This document shows, in pieces, positions 6,691-7,361 of a stretch of 7,361 nt of DNA. Both the position numbers and the translations under genes were made by a program. The stretch is from Gammaproteobacteria bacterium (GTDB lineage: Bacteria; Pseudomonadota; Gammaproteobacteria; SZUA-229): NCBI GenBank assembly GCA_030637945.1, contig DAOWFN010000055.1, positions 1-7,361 on the forward strand, in the 5' to 3' direction. Position 1 is the stretch's first letter; every line of letters begins with the position of its first letter. The notes under the pieces are model-generated. The model was not told the origin of the DNA and searched no databases. It saw nothing but the letters and a program-made list of their open reading frames with translations.

Positions 6691-7110
6691 ATGGACTTAT
6701 ACATCCGGTTAATTATAAATAGTCTGTGTATTACTGCGTTGCTGGTTTCATTAAAGGCCGTTGCAACAGATGATGCTTATTTAAAAATGCTGGAAGGTGA
6801 AGCGGAAGAAGCATCGCTTGATAAAAGTGGTCAGTTGAAAGATGCAGAACCAATTAATAAAAATTCTACGGACGGCATAACAAAAACAAACTGGACATGG
6901 GAAGGTGATCTGGAAGGCGACGCACTACCACCGAGTTTGGCACAGGATGAATTCGCCACAGTTCTCAAACAACATTTTTATGGCAGTTTTGTTTTCTATC
7001 GTAAGTTGAGCTCTATTGATCAACAAACAGTTTATTACCATTACACAAAATCTTCATCAGCTGATCTTGATTCTATTAGACAAGACATTTTGGATCATTT
7101 GAAAAGATAG
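6691..7110 (+). CDS. Secreted protein of unknown function, 139 residues
   Basis: The protein begins with an export signal: a short N-terminal region with Arg6, a hydrophobic core (about 7-22), and a signal-peptidase I site AVA after residue 25. The mature ~114 residues are acidic at first (TDDAYLKMLEGEAEEASLD), have a polar low-complexity linker (about 45-65), then a WTWEGD motif (68-73). They end in a compact region with the pattern F..vLk..fyGsfvFYrKLs......VYyhY......dsiRqdIldhlkr (about 88-139). There is no Cys after the signal region. I remember similar YLxxLExEA N-termini and fYxKLs...VYxxY...IRxxIL C-termini in hypothetical exported proteins of environmental gammaproteobacteria, but I cannot name a family or a function. 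AAAGGA lies 10 bp before the ATG. The next gene starts 14 bp after the stop, so the two are probably co-transcribed. Confidence 0.75.
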   Translation: MDLYIRLIINSLCITALLVSLKAVATDDAYLKMLEGEAEEASLDKSGQLKDAEPINKNSTDGITKTNWTWEGDLEGDALPPSLAQDEFATVLKQHFYGSFVFYRKLSSIDQQTVYYHYTKSSSADLDSIRQDILDHLKR

Positions 7111-7124
7111 GACAGGGGGAATTT

Positions 7125-7361
7125 ATGAACAAATCTTTAGTCAGTATCATATTGGCAGCGACTGTAGCTGTTTCATTTAACACACAGGCAAAAGAAGTTG
7201 CAGTAAAAATTACAAAAGACAAAACTTATAGTACGGTTCATGATGGTGCTGAACTGATAAAAATATCACGAATACAGGATACTTCACACGTCATAGATGG
7301 TTCTTTTGCGAAAACATCTCGCCCATGCCCACCGTTTTGTATTAATCCTATCAGCCTGGAT
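7125..7361 (+). CDS. Exported protein, N-terminal part only; probable periplasmic rhodanese-domain protein
   Basis: An open frame of 79 codons runs off the window end. A strong ribosome binding site, GGGGGA (7115-7120), precedes the ATG by 4 bp. Residues 1-22 form a signal peptide (MNKSLVSIILAATVAVSF core, probable cleavage after TQA). The mature part starts KEVAVKITKDKTYSTVHDG and contains a cysteine pair in SRPCPPFCINP (65-75). From memory, an S(R/K)xCPPFCIxP segment occurs just ahead of a C-terminal rhodanese (sulfurtransferase) domain in exported gammaproteobacterial proteins. That domain would lie outside this window, so the assignment is an inference. The CPPFC pair could bind a metal or form a disulfide. 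It probably forms an operon with the 139-residue secreted protein upstream. Confidence 0.6.
   Translation, partial: MNKSLVSIILAATVAVSFNTQAKEVAVKITKDKTYSTVHDGAELIKISRIQDTSHVIDGSFAKTSRPCPPFCINPISLD

Overview
The window looks like ordinary chromosomal DNA of a gammaproteobacterium with moderate to low GC. The evidence is the gene neighbourhood pilS / bamD (comL) / rluD / pgeF (yfiH), which from memory is shared with Pseudomonas (pilR-pilS-small protein-comL-rluD-yfiH-clpB) and partly with E. coli (bamD-rluD-yfiH-clpB). The species cannot be named. The secreted protein pair at the right edge is, again from memory, of a kind met in sulfur-oxidising and related environmental gammaproteobacteria; this is a weak hint only.

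Layout. Positions 1-228 carry no gene. They hold a strongly self-complementary intergenic repeat, cut by the window edge, lying just downstream of pilS. pilS (229-1863, minus) encodes a six-TM PAS histidine kinase of the type IV pilus two-component system. Upstream of it on the same strand is a 27-codon single-TM microgene (1974-2057), probably the short counterpart of the small membrane protein that sits between pilS and comL in Pseudomonas. A glutamine-dependent NAD+ synthetase, nadE (2116-3798, plus), converges on bamD (3851-4633, minus), with a 52-bp spacer holding a weak bidirectional hairpin.

bamD and the rluD-pgeF operon (4725-6453, plus) are divergent and share a 91-bp promoter region with overlapping -10 boxes on opposite strands. 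rluD and pgeF overlap by 14 bp and end at a hairpin-plus-T-tract terminator near 6500. A 237-bp gap then carries a promoter candidate and an AT-rich leader before a new plus-strand transcription unit. That unit has a secreted 139-residue protein of unknown function and, 14 bp later, the start of a second exported protein with a CPPFC motif, which runs off the window and is probably a rhodanese-domain protein. The clpB gene expected after pgeF is absent from this position.

Functionally most of the window is housekeeping: outer-membrane protein assembly (BamD), 23S rRNA pseudouridylation (RluD), peptidoglycan quality control (PgeF), NAD+ biosynthesis (NadE) and pilus regulation (PilS). I see no clear new multi-gene system. 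The parts most worth a second look are the palindromic repeat at the left edge, the microgene beside pilS, the divergent bamD/rluD promoter with its duplicated 10-mer, and the leader and product of the secreted pair at the right edge.
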